Assembly (NCBI GenBank): GCA_001899145.1
Contig: MKVF01000022.1
Span: 1 to 64,000 of the forward strand
DNA from: Flavobacteriia bacterium 40-80
GTDB taxonomy: Bacteria; Bacteroidota; Bacteroidia; Flavobacteriales_D; Crocinitomicaceae
Length of the DNA stretch: 64,000 bases
Reading direction: 5' to 3'
Part shown: positions 52,401 through 60,806 of the stretch, in pieces
How positions within the stretch are numbered: position 1 is the stretch's first letter
Layout: the number at the start of each line of letters is the position of its first letter
Position numbers and translations under genes: made by a program
The notes under the pieces: model-generated
What the model was told of the DNA's origin: nothing
Seen by the model: only the letters and a program-made list of their open reading frames with translations
Databases searched by the model: none

Positions 52401-52816
52401 CAGAGATTGTAAAGATGATTGCACAGCAACGAGCGCTTCGTCAGCAGCTGGAAAAAATGAGACAAGAGCTGAATAAAGATGGAAAAGGAACCGGAAATTC
52501 GTTGAATCCACTGATTAATGAGCTGGAGAAACAGGAAAAGGATTTGTTGAATAAGCGTATAGGAAGAGATCAGATCAACCGTCAGCAGGAGATTTTGACG
52601 CGATTACTGGAGTCGGAGAAAGCTCTTCGGGAAAGAGGCTTAGATGATAAGAGGGAAAGTAAATCCGGAAAAACTTACAATTTAGGTAACCAAAATCGGA
52701 TTGATGAGTATAATAGACAAAAACTACATCAATTGGAATTGTTCCGTACAATCGATCCGGTTTATTCAAAATACTATCTGGATAAGGCATCGGAATATTT
52801 CAATCGACAATTATGA
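49460..52816 (+). CDS. DUF4175 family membrane protein with long coiled coils
   Basis: A 1118-residue protein of unknown function found across Bacteroidota. It has two N-terminal helices (about 22-45 and 50-76), a third (about 155-172), then a periplasmic region with two or more beta-sandwich-like parts (about 190-480) and, from about 490, hundreds of residues of Gln/Lys/Glu-rich coiled coil (QQLQQLQNSLNESMDEKN), a Gly/Ser-rich flexible stretch (KSGKPGSAGEGEDGD) and a final helical part. It is the first gene of a run with an RsbW-like ATPase (seven bases on), ybeY and mnmG. Its role is unknown; a large envelope structural protein is likely. Confidence 0.85.
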   Translation: MNAYEHLLNHIDAFIRKYYKNRMIKGAILFGTFSLILFLSVITLEFFGRFSSSVRLSLLLLFIFGTTALLVYYVLIPFSKILSFGKRISREQAAKIIGNFFPEVSDRLSNTLQLGRETDENHPNFELIRASVNQRSKQLSVFNFPSVIDLKANMKYAKYFALPLLLFLAILIFNPSFIKDSTGRVIAYDKEFEKPKAFEFFLLNKEFIISEGEDYQLEVELKGKTLPENVFVKSPLGSYQMQKTAKNKFLYTFNKVTKSFSFQFEANNESSSVFEIKVIPNAVMGKFNAKIIYPGYLGKEPELISNAADLTIPEGSVVEWDVYSKNTKQLRFRFSDTTFTFDQAGFRFKKKFRESTPLFIALKNEQTNKSDSLNYFVNVIKDLHPTISVEEKTDSISSAIRFFEGKIADDYGLTSLTFFYEIKSRNGKIRKKSQPVLKPSGTAFSFNYAFDFRSDSLNVEDEIDYYFVVYDNDGVNGSKATRSQTFSYKLPSKEELIDQRNESIDNAKKDIQELMKDVQQFNKNVEQLKKESLNSKSNSWNNLNKVQQLQQQQESLQQQLQQLQNSLNESMDEKNSLLEISPELQEKYDLLQDLLQQVMDKEMMDLLKEMEDLLKQNNKNQFDQKLNQFDQKSQDLNKQLDRSLELLKKTQVNELMNDLEKSLEDLAKEQDELREKTDKNSLSKEDALKQQKDIEDKFNQLKEDMKRLEDLNKDLKRPYDLDQFDKVKEEISDELKQASENLQKGKNQKASSNQKSASDKMKEMSSSMDGMQQQANSKQNEEDMQLLRVILKNLVAASLEQESIMNDVAKVNLNDPYFNVLARDERKLADKSKSIIDSLIELSKRQPQTASFIDKEVASLTNAQNQAIKAFGERNKRNVGVQSQFVMTSYNNLALLLNESLQQMQSQMNQQSGSKGSCDNPSSGKSGKPGSAGEGEDGDFKEQLKKQLEKMKQGQNPGGKSPGKTGEGTEGMPGEGGMPSSEIVKMIAQQRALRQQLEKMRQELNKDGKGTGNSLNPLINELEKQEKDLLNKRIGRDQINRQQEILTRLLESEKALRERGLDDKRESKSGKTYNLGNQNRIDEYNRQKLHQLELFRTIDPVYSKYYLDKASEYFNRQL

Positions 52817-52823
52817 TTGGACA

Positions 52824-53222
52824 ATGGTTATTGAAAATTTGAATGTGTCTTCCAGTTTGAATAAGATATCAGATGTTGAAACGCTGATTGAGAGAGTTTG
52901 CTCTTCTTTATCCGTTAATGACGATATATATGGCAATATTCTGATCTCTGTTACGGAAGCATTTAATAACGCTGTGATTCATGGAAACCGGAACAACGAA
53001 ACCTTACCTGTTTTAATAGACGTAGAACAAAAAGATAATTCGGTTTTCTTCAGAGTCACAGATTCAGGAAACGGTTTTGATTATAATAACCTTCCCGACC
53101 CAACAGCACCTGAAAATATAGAGAACGAATGCGGAAGAGGCATTTTCCTTATACGGAATTTAGCGGATGCTGTTGATTTTAATGAATCAGGAAACTCTAT
53201 TGAAATTGGGTTTACACTGTAA
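52824..53222 (+). CDS. RsbW-like anti-sigma regulatory ATPase / serine kinase (HATPase_c_2)
   Basis: A 132-residue GHKL-fold protein. The N-box is SVTEAFNNAVIHGN (Glu and Asn for Mg-ATP), and the G-boxes are FRVTDSGNGFDYN and NECGRGIFLIRNLAD. Such proteins phosphorylate STAS-domain anti-anti-sigma factors and bind sigma factors. No STAS partner or PP2C phosphatase is in the window, so it may act on a target elsewhere. The frame extends 41 codons back into DUF4175; I start at ATG 52824, seven bases after the DUF4175 stop. It overlaps ybeY by one base. Confidence 0.88.
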   Translation: MVIENLNVSSSLNKISDVETLIERVCSSLSVNDDIYGNILISVTEAFNNAVIHGNRNNETLPVLIDVEQKDNSVFFRVTDSGNGFDYNNLPDPTAPENIENECGRGIFLIRNLADAVDFNESGNSIEIGFTL

Positions 53223-53641
53223 TGATTGACTTTAATTTTGAAAATATTGATCCGATTGAATTAGATTTTGATCGGATTTCTGATTGGATTTCACAAATTG
53301 TTTCACGTGAAACAAAATCGTTGGGAGACCTTACTTATATCTTTTGTGACGATGAGTATATTCTGGATGTTAACCGGCAATATTTGGATCACGATTATTA
53401 TACGGACATTATCACCTTTGATTATTCTGAAGGAGGTGTTGTTTCCGGGGATTTATTCATTTCACTTGACACCGTTCGCTCCAACTCGGAGCTTTTTTCC
53501 ACTCCTTTTCTTCAGGAATTACACAGGGTGATTATTCACGGAGTGCTTCATCTGTGCGGATATAAAGACAAGTCAGAAGAAGATGAACGCCTGATGAGAG
53601 AAAAGGAAAATGAAGCTTTGCGTTTCATTAACATGGTTTAG
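53222..53641 (+). CDS. ybeY: Endoribonuclease YbeY (rRNA maturation factor)
   Basis: YbeY is a metal-dependent endoribonuclease needed for 16S rRNA 3' maturation and ribosome quality control. The 139-residue protein has the N-terminal fold and the zinc region RVIIHGVLHLCGYKDKSEED. The first two His ligands are present, but the third position of the usual HGxLHLxGYDH has Lys-Asp-Lys, a form I recall from other Bacteroidota. A perfect parS site lies within this coding sequence (53299-53314). It begins on the last base of the RsbW-like stop. Confidence 0.9.
   Translation: MIDFNFENIDPIELDFDRISDWISQIVSRETKSLGDLTYIFCDDEYILDVNRQYLDHDYYTDIITFDYSEGGVVSGDLFISLDTVRSNSELFSTPFLQELHRVIIHGVLHLCGYKDKSEEDERLMREKENEALRFINMV
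53299..53314. promoter_or_regulatory. parS: parS centromere site inside ybeY
   Basis: TGTTTCACGTGAAACA, a perfect 16-bp palindrome, matches the ParB (Spo0J) binding consensus TGTTNCACGTGAAACA. It lies inside the ybeY coding sequence. Such a match by chance in 64 kb is very unlikely, and two more sites lie within 2.3 kb. Confidence 0.92.
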
Positions 53642-53677
53642 GCCCTGGTTTCTTAATTTTGTAATCAGTTTTAATAT

Positions 53678-53693
53678 TGTTTCACGTGAAACA
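53678..53693. promoter_or_regulatory. parS: parS centromere site upstream of mnmG
   Basis: A second perfect TGTTTCACGTGAAACA, eight bases before the mnmG ATG, in the 60-base gap after ybeY. ParB spreading from here could also affect transcription of mnmG. Confidence 0.93.
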
Positions 53694-53701
53694 TTCTTTC
53701 G

Positions 53702-55573
53702 ATGTTAGATAAGTTTGATGTTATAGTTGTGGGTGGCGGACATGCGGGATGTGAAGCTGCAAATGCAGCTGCGAAGCTGGGTTCAAGAACGCTTTTGATT
53801 ACAATGAATATGAATGTCATTGCTCAGATGAGCTGTAATCCTGCGATGGGCGGTGTTGCAAAAGGACAGATTGTTCGTGAAATTGATGCGTTGGGAGGCG
53901 GTTCGGGAATCGTTTCGGATTTGTCTGCGATACAGTTCCGGATGCTGAACCTTTCAAAAGGACCTGCCATGTGGTCACCGAGAACGCAAAACGATCGTAT
54001 GCGCTTTGCTGAAGAATGGCGTTTGTTGCTGGAGCGAAACCCGAATGTGGAATTCTGGCAGGATACAGTGACAGGACTGATTGTTGAGGATGGGAAAGTT
54101 GCCGGTGTGAAAACCCAGTTAGGAATTGATATTTATGCAGAAGCGGTTGTCCTGACGAATGGTACTTTTTTGAATGGTCTGATTCATATTGGGGAGAAAC
54201 AGTTCGGAGGCGGAAGGATTGGCGAGAAAAACGCGAAAGGAATAACAGAAGATTTGGTACAACTCGGCTTTGAAGCCGGAAGAATGAAAACGGGAACTCC
54301 TCCCCGCTTGGATGGCCGTTCTCTGGACTATTCTAAAATGGAGATTCAGGACGGAGATGTTTTTCCCGGAAAATTCTCTTACGGAGACACTCCTTATCTG
54401 AAACACCAGCGCCCATGCCATATTACTTATACGAATGAAGCAACACATGATATTTTAAGAAGTGGATTTGATCGTTCTCCGATGTTTAACGGGGCAATTC
54501 AATCCCGCGGACCGAGATACTGCCCTTCTATTGAAGATAAAATCAATCGTTTTGCTGAACGAGAAAGACACCAGCTTTTTGTAGAGCCGGAAGGATGGAA
54601 TACCGTTGAAATTTATGTGAACGGATTCAGTACTTCTCTTCCGGAGGAAATTCAGCTGAAAGCATTGAAGTCTGTTCCCGGATTTGAAAATGTAAAAATG
54701 TTTCGCCCGGGCTATGCCATCGAATACGACTATTTTCCTCCTACTCAGCTGAAGCATACACTGGAAACAAAGCTGGTGGAGAACCTTTATTTTGCCGGGC
54801 AGATTAACGGAACGACAGGATATGAAGAGGCCGCCTGCCAGGGTTTAATGGCGGGAATTAATGCAGCACGGAAAGTTCAGGAAAAGGATCCTTTTATTCT
54901 GATGCGCTCACAGGCATATATCGGGGTGTTAATTGACGACCTGATCACAAAAGGCACGAAAGAACCTTACCGTATGTTTACTTCAAGAGCGGAATACCGG
55001 ATTCTTTTGCGCCAGGATAATGCCGATCTGCGACTGACTCCTTTAGCACATGCGATAGGATTGGTGACAAACGAAGAATTAAAACGAACGGAAGATAAAT
55101 CCCAATCCGTGGAACAGTTCAAAGAAGCCTTGAAAACAATCGGGATCAAACCGGAAAAGGCAAATCCAATTCTGGAGGAAAAAGAATCTTCTCCCCTTTC
55201 TCAGCAGGTAAAAGCTACATCTGTTATTACACGGCCAAATATTTACCTGGAGGATCTCTGCAATATGTCCGATGAAATTGCTCAGCTGAAAGAATCATTC
55301 GCTGCTGTTCATCCGGATGTTCCAATGCAGACAGAAATTCAGCTGAAATACGAAGGATATATTCATCGGGAAGAAGAAATGGCGAACAAAATGAATCGCT
55401 TTGAAGATTTGAAAATCCCGGATGATATGGATTATGCTCAATTGAAATCAATATCTTTAGAAGCGAGAGAAAAGCTGAATACAATACGGCCCGCGACTGT
55501 CGGTCAGGCAACACGGATCAGTGGGATTTCGCCAAGCGATATTTCAGTATTATTAATTTATTTAGGAAAATAG
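53702..55573 (+). CDS. mnmG: tRNA uridine-5-carboxymethylaminomethyl modification enzyme MnmG (GidA)
   Basis: MnmG, with MnmE, builds the cmnm5 group on wobble uridine of several tRNAs. The 623-residue flavoprotein has the FAD motif [37 protein letters not shown], the [16 protein letters not shown] segment, [19 protein letters not shown], the [18 protein letters not shown] motif near the NAD/FAD site and the tRNA-binding C-terminus [18 protein letters not shown]. Complete and normal length. In many bacteria gidA lies by the replication origin, which fits the parS cluster here. Confidence 0.97.
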   Translation: MLDKFDVIVVGGGHAGCEAANAAAKLGSRTLLITMNMNVIAQMSCNPAMGGVAKGQIVREIDALGGGSGIVSDLSAIQFRMLNLSKGPAMWSPRTQNDRMRFAEEWRLLLERNPNVEFWQDTVTGLIVEDGKVAGVKTQLGIDIYAEAVVLTNGTFLNGLIHIGEKQFGGGRIGEKNAKGITEDLVQLGFEAGRMKTGTPPRLDGRSLDYSKMEIQDGDVFPGKFSYGDTPYLKHQRPCHITYTNEATHDILRSGFDRSPMFNGAIQSRGPRYCPSIEDKINRFAERERHQLFVEPEGWNTVEIYVNGFSTSLPEEIQLKALKSVPGFENVKMFRPGYAIEYDYFPPTQLKHTLETKLVENLYFAGQINGTTGYEEAACQGLMAGINAARKVQEKDPFILMRSQAYIGVLIDDLITKGTKEPYRMFTSRAEYRILLRQDNADLRLTPLAHAIGLVTNEELKRTEDKSQSVEQFKEALKTIGIKPEKANPILEEKESSPLSQQVKATSVITRPNIYLEDLCNMSDEIAQLKESFAAVHPDVPMQTEIQLKYEGYIHREEEMANKMNRFEDLKIPDDMDYAQLKSISLEAREKLNTIRPATVGQATRISGISPSDISVLLIYLGK

Positions 55574-55587
55574 TTCCACGTGAAACA
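55572..55587. promoter_or_regulatory. parS: Near-consensus parS site across the mnmG stop and the methyltransferase start
   Basis: AGTTCCACGTGAAACA differs from TGTTNCACGTGAAACA only at the first base. It spans the last two bases of the mnmG TAG and contains the GTG start codon (55580) of the next gene. Confidence 0.75.
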
Positions 55588-56461
55588 ATCTGTAACTTTA
55601 GCTACGTGCCCTGTCTGTGACAGCTCTGATATTACAAATTCTATGAATGTCCGGGATCACATGATTACACAGGAGATTTTTACTGTTCAGAAATGTGGTA
55701 CGTGTGATTTTTATTTTACAAATCCCCGCCCGGCGGAAGAAATTATAGGAAATTACTATAAGAGCGAAGAATATGTTTCTCACTCGTCTTCCAACAAAGG
55801 AATCATCAACAAGCTGTACAATATTGTTCGCGGAATAACGCTAAAGCAAAAAAGAGCTGTTCTGGAGCAGCTGACAGATGGAAGAAGCCTGCTTGATATC
55901 GGTTGCGGAACAGGACATTTTCTGAATGAATGTAAAACAAACGGCTGGTCTGTTTTAGGTTTGGAGCCGGATGCAGATGCCCGTTCATTTACAAAAGAAA
56001 AATTTGGGATAGAAACGTTGCCTGTTGAAGAACTCTATGAACGCGAAAAGTCTTCGTTTGATGTGATTACCATGTGGCACGTTTTGGAACATGTGTATCA
56101 TTTGAAGAAAGATGTCCGGCAAATTTCCGGATTGATAAAGCCCGGCGGATTTTTGATTATTGCTGTTCCGAACAGAGAGTCCTGGGATGCCCGGAATTAT
56201 AAAGAGCTTTGGGCGGCGTATGATGTTCCCCGCCATCTATATCATTTCTCTGAGAAAAATGTGATTGAGCTGATGAAGCAGTTTGATCTGAAACACCAGA
56301 AAACACTTCCGATGAAATTTGACAGCTTTTATGTTTCGATGCTTTCTGAAAAATATAGGAAAGGATCTTTGTTCAAAGCGATGGTCAATGGATTTCGCTC
56401 TAACCTGAAAGCAAAATCCGGTTTTGGGTATAGTTCCCAGATTTACATCTTCAAAAAATAG
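55580..56461 (+). CDS. Class I SAM-dependent methyltransferase with N-terminal zinc-like knuckle
   Basis: A 293-residue methyltransferase. An N-terminal Cys pair region (TCPVCDSSDITNSM and KCGTCDFYFTNPRPAEE) is followed by the Rossmann-like domain (about 85-205) with the SAM motif SLLDIGCGTGHFLNE, DVITMWHVLEHV (motif IV) and GGFLIIAVPNRES. It resembles methyltransferases acting on lipids, polyketide or sugar substrates; the substrate is not visible. The GTG start at 55580 is required because the first Cys pair lies at residues 10-13, and this GTG is inside a parS-like site. It is six bases after mnmG. Confidence 0.87.
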   Translation: MKQSVTLATCPVCDSSDITNSMNVRDHMITQEIFTVQKCGTCDFYFTNPRPAEEIIGNYYKSEEYVSHSSSNKGIINKLYNIVRGITLKQKRAVLEQLTDGRSLLDIGCGTGHFLNECKTNGWSVLGLEPDADARSFTKEKFGIETLPVEELYEREKSSFDVITMWHVLEHVYHLKKDVRQISGLIKPGGFLIIAVPNRESWDARNYKELWAAYDVPRHLYHFSEKNVIELMKQFDLKHQKTLPMKFDSFYVSMLSEKYRKGSLFKAMVNGFRSNLKAKSGFGYSSQIYIFKK

Positions 56462-56485
56462 ATTTCTTACCCGTTTTTAATGGTG

Positions 56486-56520
56486 AAAACGCGTTTTAAG
56501 GCTTTTAGACGCGTTTTTTT
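56486..56520 (+). terminator. Terminator of the DUF4175-mnmG-methyltransferase run
   Basis: AAAACGCGT / ACGCGTTTT around a 14-base loop, followed by seven T, 25 bases after the methyltransferase stop. Confidence 0.75.
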
Positions 56521-56735
56521 GTTGCTGAAAAGGGAAACACCTTGCCTGTGTGGAGATCGTTAAATGCAGCGAGGCGATTTTTTGCACTTTTCAGGTGGTT
56601 TTTGTGTGATTTTTTAAAATGGATATTAGGGCATTATGATTTTAAGATATTAAGATGATAAGGTTCCTGGTTGTCTTCTGTTTTCTATAAGTCTTACCTC
56701 TTGCCTTTAAAAGTCTATCTTCTTGTATCTATCCT

Positions 56736-58658
56736 CTATTTCACCGGTTCTACCCAGTCACCGTATTTCTTTATAATATCAATCAGCGCTTCTACCGCTT
56801 TTTCTTCCGGTACGTTTTTCTCGATGATCTCTTTTTCTTTGTAAAGATGAATTTTTCCAGGTCCGGATCCTACGTACCCGTAATCCGCATCTGCCATTTC
56901 TCCGGGACCGTTTACGATACAACCCATAATTCCTATTTTCACTCCTTTCAGATGCGCTGTTTTTTCTCTTATTTTTTGAGTGGTTTCCTGCAAGTCGAAA
57001 AGCGTTCTTCCACAAGAAGGACAAGAGATGTATTCTGTTTTGGAGATCCGCGTCCGTGTCGCCTGAAGAATTCCGAAAGAAAGGTTCGTTTTAATTTGGG
57101 CGGAAGCAGCTCCGTCGATCCATATCCCGTCACCGAATCCGTCAATGAAATGATTTCCTGCCTCGCTTGCAATGTGCAGCTGGAAGCTTTCCGTATCTTT
57201 TTGAGAATTGTTAAAATATAAAATAACCGGATTCTCTATTTTAACACTATCCAAATATATTCTTGCATAACGGTAAACCTGCGTTTTATTGCTGAAAGTT
57301 GTTTTCAGGACAATGATCGCATTTGGGAAATCTTTAATAAGATCCAGATCACCTTCAATCGGGTCTGTTTCCAGGAAAAAAGACTGCTCCTTCCCTATTC
57401 CGTTCAGCTCCTGCGGCTTTAAATAAGGAATGAACTGTGGAGAGTCGTGATAATTTGTTTTCCAGTTCTCATAATCTGTCACGACAACCAATGTGCCTGG
57501 AATCGCAAAATCTAATTTATTTTTGCCAATATATAAATAATCAATCGCTTGATCCTGTATATTCCATTTGTCTAATTGCACGCTGTAATGGTAACCGTAG
57601 CTGAACAGATTTGCAGGAGTAATTGCAGTTTGTTCCGAAAGGTTCCCAACAACAACAGGAACGTGTTTTCCTCCGGTTTTATCAATTGAAAATGAATGTC
57701 TTCGTTCGTATCCGAAAGGGTTATAGCTGAGCTTTACAGGAAAATCGAATACAAATTCATTTTCGTGAAAATCGTATTTTTCAATCAGTTTCCGCGCGAC
57801 CGGCATTTCAAATTCCGGATCTTCTGTCAGAGAAACGCGGATAGTATCGCCCAAGCCGTCTTCCAGCAAAGCTCCGATCCCAACCGCGGACTTGATGCGC
57901 CCGTCCTCACCGTCGCCCGCTTCTGTTACTCCCAGATGCAGCGGATAATTCATGCTTTCTTTCATCATTTCCGCTACCAGCAAACGGTAAGCATACACCA
58001 TGATCAGCGTATTGGAAGCTTTCATGGAAATGACGATATCATGAAAATCGTTTTTTCGGCAGATGCGTAAAAACTCCATGGCAGATTCCACCATTCCTTC
58101 CGGAGTATCCCCGTATCTGCTTAAAATCCGGTCACTTAATGATCCGTGATTCGTCCCGATACGCATCGCCGTATGATGCGCTTTGCAGATCTGTATCAGC
58201 GGAGTGAATTTATCCTCTATCCGTTCAAGTTCTCTGGCATACGTTTCATCCGTAAAATTGATTTCTTCAAACTTCTTTTTGTCGGCATAATTTCCCGGGT
58301 TAACACGTACTTTTTCAATAAGCTTTGCCGCTATTTCCGCAGCGTTTGGCGTAAAATGAATGTCTGCTACCAAAGGAACCGTATAACCTCTTTTGTCGAG
58401 CGCTTCCCGGATGTTTTTAAGATTTTCCGCTTCTTTCTTGCTTGGCGCTGTCAGACGCACCAGCTCACAGCCCGCTTCGATCATCCGGATGGATTGTTCC
58501 ACGGAACCTTCCATATCCATTGTGTCGGTAGTCGTCATGGACTGAATCCGGACAGGATTTTTTCCTCCCATTTTCATTGTTCCAATGGTTACTTCTATCG
58601 TTTCAAACCGCTTACGGTTAAAAGGATCGACACAATACTTTTGCGAAATTTCAGACAT
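56736..58658 (-). CDS. ispG: 4-hydroxy-3-methylbut-2-en-1-yl diphosphate synthase (long form)
   Basis: IspG (GcpE) reduces MEcPP to HMBPP in the MEP isoprenoid pathway using a [4Fe-4S] cluster. The 640-residue protein is the long Bacteroidota/Chlamydia/plant type, with a TIM-barrel start (VTIGTMKMGGKNPVRIQSMT and LVADIHFTPNAAEIA), an inserted domain of about 250 residues (about 300-540), and the C-terminal iron-sulfur domain with CPSCGRTLFDLQ and KIGIMGCIVNGPGEMADAD. The three cluster Cys and the ligand Glu are present. It is monocistronic. Confidence 0.96.
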   Translation of the reverse strand: MSEISQKYCVDPFNRKRFETIEVTIGTMKMGGKNPVRIQSMTTTDTMDMEGSVEQSIRMIEAGCELVRLTAPSKKEAENLKNIREALDKRGYTVPLVADIHFTPNAAEIAAKLIEKVRVNPGNYADKKKFEEINFTDETYARELERIEDKFTPLIQICKAHHTAMRIGTNHGSLSDRILSRYGDTPEGMVESAMEFLRICRKNDFHDIVISMKASNTLIMVYAYRLLVAEMMKESMNYPLHLGVTEAGDGEDGRIKSAVGIGALLEDGLGDTIRVSLTEDPEFEMPVARKLIEKYDFHENEFVFDFPVKLSYNPFGYERRHSFSIDKTGGKHVPVVVGNLSEQTAITPANLFSYGYHYSVQLDKWNIQDQAIDYLYIGKNKLDFAIPGTLVVVTDYENWKTNYHDSPQFIPYLKPQELNGIGKEQSFFLETDPIEGDLDLIKDFPNAIIVLKTTFSNKTQVYRYARIYLDSVKIENPVILYFNNSQKDTESFQLHIASEAGNHFIDGFGDGIWIDGAASAQIKTNLSFGILQATRTRISKTEYISCPSCGRTLFDLQETTQKIREKTAHLKGVKIGIMGCIVNGPGEMADADYGYVGSGPGKIHLYKEKEIIEKNVPEEKAVEALIDIIKKYGDWVEPVK

Positions 58659-58757
58659 CAGCTTTACTTATGAGGAACAAATTTACAACTAAAAGCAGGC
58701 AATTATTCCTCCTTATTCTACAATTTTCCTAATATTAACGTTGAAAACTTATTTGTG

Positions 58758-59114
58758 ATGATTGATTTTAATGACGTCCGTTATTTTTGCCTGTCTTTGC
58801 CACATGTGACCGAAGATTTTCCGTTTGATGCCTCCACGCTGGCTTTTCGTGTGGGTGGAAAGATCTTCAGCCTCGCGGATGTGGATGAGGCTTCCTCCAT
58901 GAATTTAAAATGCGATCCGGAAAAAGCAGTTGATCTCCGGGAGCGACATCATTTTATCCTGCCGGGCTACCACATGAGCAAAAAACACTGGAATACAATC
59001 GTTTTTGATCCTGAATTATCCATGGATTTTCTGAAAGAATTAATCGTTCATTCGTATGAGCTGATTTTCAACAGCCTGACAAAAAAGCAAAAAGAAGAGC
59101 TTCTGAAAAATTAA
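58758..59114 (+). CDS. MmcQ/YjbR family DNA-binding-fold protein
   Basis: A 118-residue protein of the MmcQ/YjbR (CyaY-like DNA-binding fold) family: YFCLSLPHVTEDFPFD, LAFRVGGKIFSLADVD and FILPGYHMSKKHWNTIVFDP are the typical segments. The function of the family is poorly known. A GTG sits one codon upstream (58755); I prefer the ATG at 58758. It stands alone between ispG and the sulfatase. Confidence 0.85.
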   Translation: MIDFNDVRYFCLSLPHVTEDFPFDASTLAFRVGGKIFSLADVDEASSMNLKCDPEKAVDLRERHHFILPGYHMSKKHWNTIVFDPELSMDFLKELIVHSYELIFNSLTKKQKEELLKN

Positions 59115-59171
59115 AAACGTTATCGGAAAGGAGTGAATGCCAATGAAAAACAGGTAATAAGATCTATGTAA

Positions 59172-59202
59172 TTGAAGGATCTGAGTGAATTAGCTACTTT
59201 TG
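59172..59202 (+). promoter_or_regulatory. Promoter of the sulfatase-FGE operon
   Basis: TTG at 59172-59174, exactly 20 bases, TACTTTTG at 59195-59202, then five bases to the ATG at 59208. A full Bacteroidota promoter. The mRNA should be leaderless or nearly so. An in-frame TTG at 59172 that could be taken for a start is the -33 element. Confidence 0.75.
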
Positions 59203-59207
59203 TTATC

Positions 59208-60806
59208 ATGAAAAATACAGCTGTAAACTATTTTTTATTACCCATTCTGTTGATTTTGAGCATAAATGCTTTTGCTCAAAAAAAGAAATATTATCCTCCG
59301 GTTCCCATAGATACTGTTTTACAGAAAGGAAAGGAAATGTTCCTTTCAGGTCCGGCTGTCCCTAACAAGACAGGAAAAAATATTATTTTGATTGTCGCAG
59401 ACGATCTGGGCAAATACGATTTGTCCGTTTACGGAAACCCGTACATTAAAACACCACATATTGACCAGCTGGCAAACGAAGGAGTTCTGTTCAACAGCGG
59501 TTATGCCACAGCAGCGGTTTGCAGTCCTTCCAGAGCGGGATTCATGACCGGACGTTATCAGCAGCGGTTTGGCTATCATTTACAACCTCATCCACGATAT
59601 CCGAAAAATAAATTTGAGTTGTGGGCATTTAAAAACCTGATTAATACCAGTTATCTGAACCCGGAAAGCTATGGGCTTTATCCGGACAAGAACGAAAAAA
59701 ACATGGGATTGCCCGGCTCTGAAATTACCGTTTCGGAAATGCTAAAGCACAATGGCTATCGTACCGCCTGGATCGGAAAATGGCACTTAGGTTACAATGA
59801 GCCGCTTATACCAAAAAATTTCGGCTTCGATTACCGTTATGGCTGTTATGAAGCCTACACGCTTTTTGCGGATCCGAAGGACAAAACAATCGTTAACGCA
59901 CCGATAAAAGAATTTACAGATAAAGTCATCTGGAAAGGCGGAAGAAAAGGAGCGTGCGCCATTCGTGAAAATGAAGTGGAAATTGATGAAAAAGAATACA
60001 TTACCTATGCGTTTTTCAACCGGGCAAAACAATTTATTTCGGCTTCTTCCAGCCAGCCATTCTTTGTTTACCTTCCGGTTACCGCTCCACATACGCCGTA
60101 TCAGGCTCCGAAAGACATTTACGACCAGCTGAGCCATATTTCCGAACATAACAAACGGGTATATTATGCAATGGTTGTTGCGCTGGATAACGCCATAGGG
60201 GATTTGATCAGCTACCTGAAAGAAACAGGACAATATGAGAATACACTGATAATTTTCACGAGTGACAATGGCGCTGCGCTGTACAGTGAAACCGTGGACA
60301 ATAAACCGCTGAATGGCGGAAAAATGACACTGTTTGAAGGCGGAATCAATGTTCCGTTCATTATACACTGCAAATCATTGTTCCCGGAACCTTTAAAAAT
60401 CAACGCTCCGATAAGCCTGCTTGATGTTTTCCCAACGATTGCGGAAGCGGCAGGAGTAAATTTGCCCGGCGACCGGGAATATGACGGAATTTCACTTTTG
60501 AAATATAATTCTGATGAGCTCCTTTCAAAAGAAAGGGACAAATTCTACTGGTATTCGGATTATAATTCAGCTATTCGGATTGGTAACTACAAATTGATCG
60601 TCAATGATTTAGACAACACGGTTGATTTGTACAATCTCAAAGATGATCCGTATGAAAAAAACAATTTGTCTGCTGATCAGGCGGAAATCGAAAAATTGAA
60701 ATTCCTGCTGGAACATTGGAAAGCAATGATGCCCAAGCTGTATTGGCCCCGAATCATGAATTATGAAGTTGAGATTAACGGAAAAAAATACAGATGGGCC
60801 GTTTGA
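59208..60806 (+). CDS. Exported type I sulfatase
   Basis: A 532-residue arylsulfatase-family enzyme with a signal peptide (VNYFLLPILLILSINAFAQ). The metal ligands are in IILIVADDLGKYDLSVYG, and the sulfatase motif C-S-P-S-R is in AAVCSPSRAGFMTGR, with the Cys at residue 105 that must become formylglycine. Further motifs are GYRTAWIGKWHLG, PVTAPHTPYQAP and IIFTSDNGAALY. It likely removes sulfate from algal or other polysaccharides or glycolipids in the periplasm. Its 3' end overlaps the maturase gene by 13 bases. Confidence 0.93.
   Translation: MKNTAVNYFLLPILLILSINAFAQKKKYYPPVPIDTVLQKGKEMFLSGPAVPNKTGKNIILIVADDLGKYDLSVYGNPYIKTPHIDQLANEGVLFNSGYATAAVCSPSRAGFMTGRYQQRFGYHLQPHPRYPKNKFELWAFKNLINTSYLNPESYGLYPDKNEKNMGLPGSEITVSEMLKHNGYRTAWIGKWHLGYNEPLIPKNFGFDYRYGCYEAYTLFADPKDKTIVNAPIKEFTDKVIWKGGRKGACAIRENEVEIDEKEYITYAFFNRAKQFISASSSQPFFVYLPVTAPHTPYQAPKDIYDQLSHISEHNKRVYYAMVVALDNAIGDLISYLKETGQYENTLIIFTSDNGAALYSETVDNKPLNGGKMTLFEGGINVPFIIHCKSLFPEPLKINAPISLLDVFPTIAEAAGVNLPGDREYDGISLLKYNSDELLSKERDKFYWYSDYNSAIRIGNYKLIVNDLDNTVDLYNLKDDPYEKNNLSADQAEIEKLKFLLEHWKAMMPKLYWPRIMNYEVEINGKKYRWAV

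Noticed and set aside
51097-52511. Several minus-strand frames opposite DUF4175 with Ser/Cys-rich or Leu-rich products.
   Set aside because: They mirror the Gln/Lys/Glu-rich coiled-coil codons of the plus strand.
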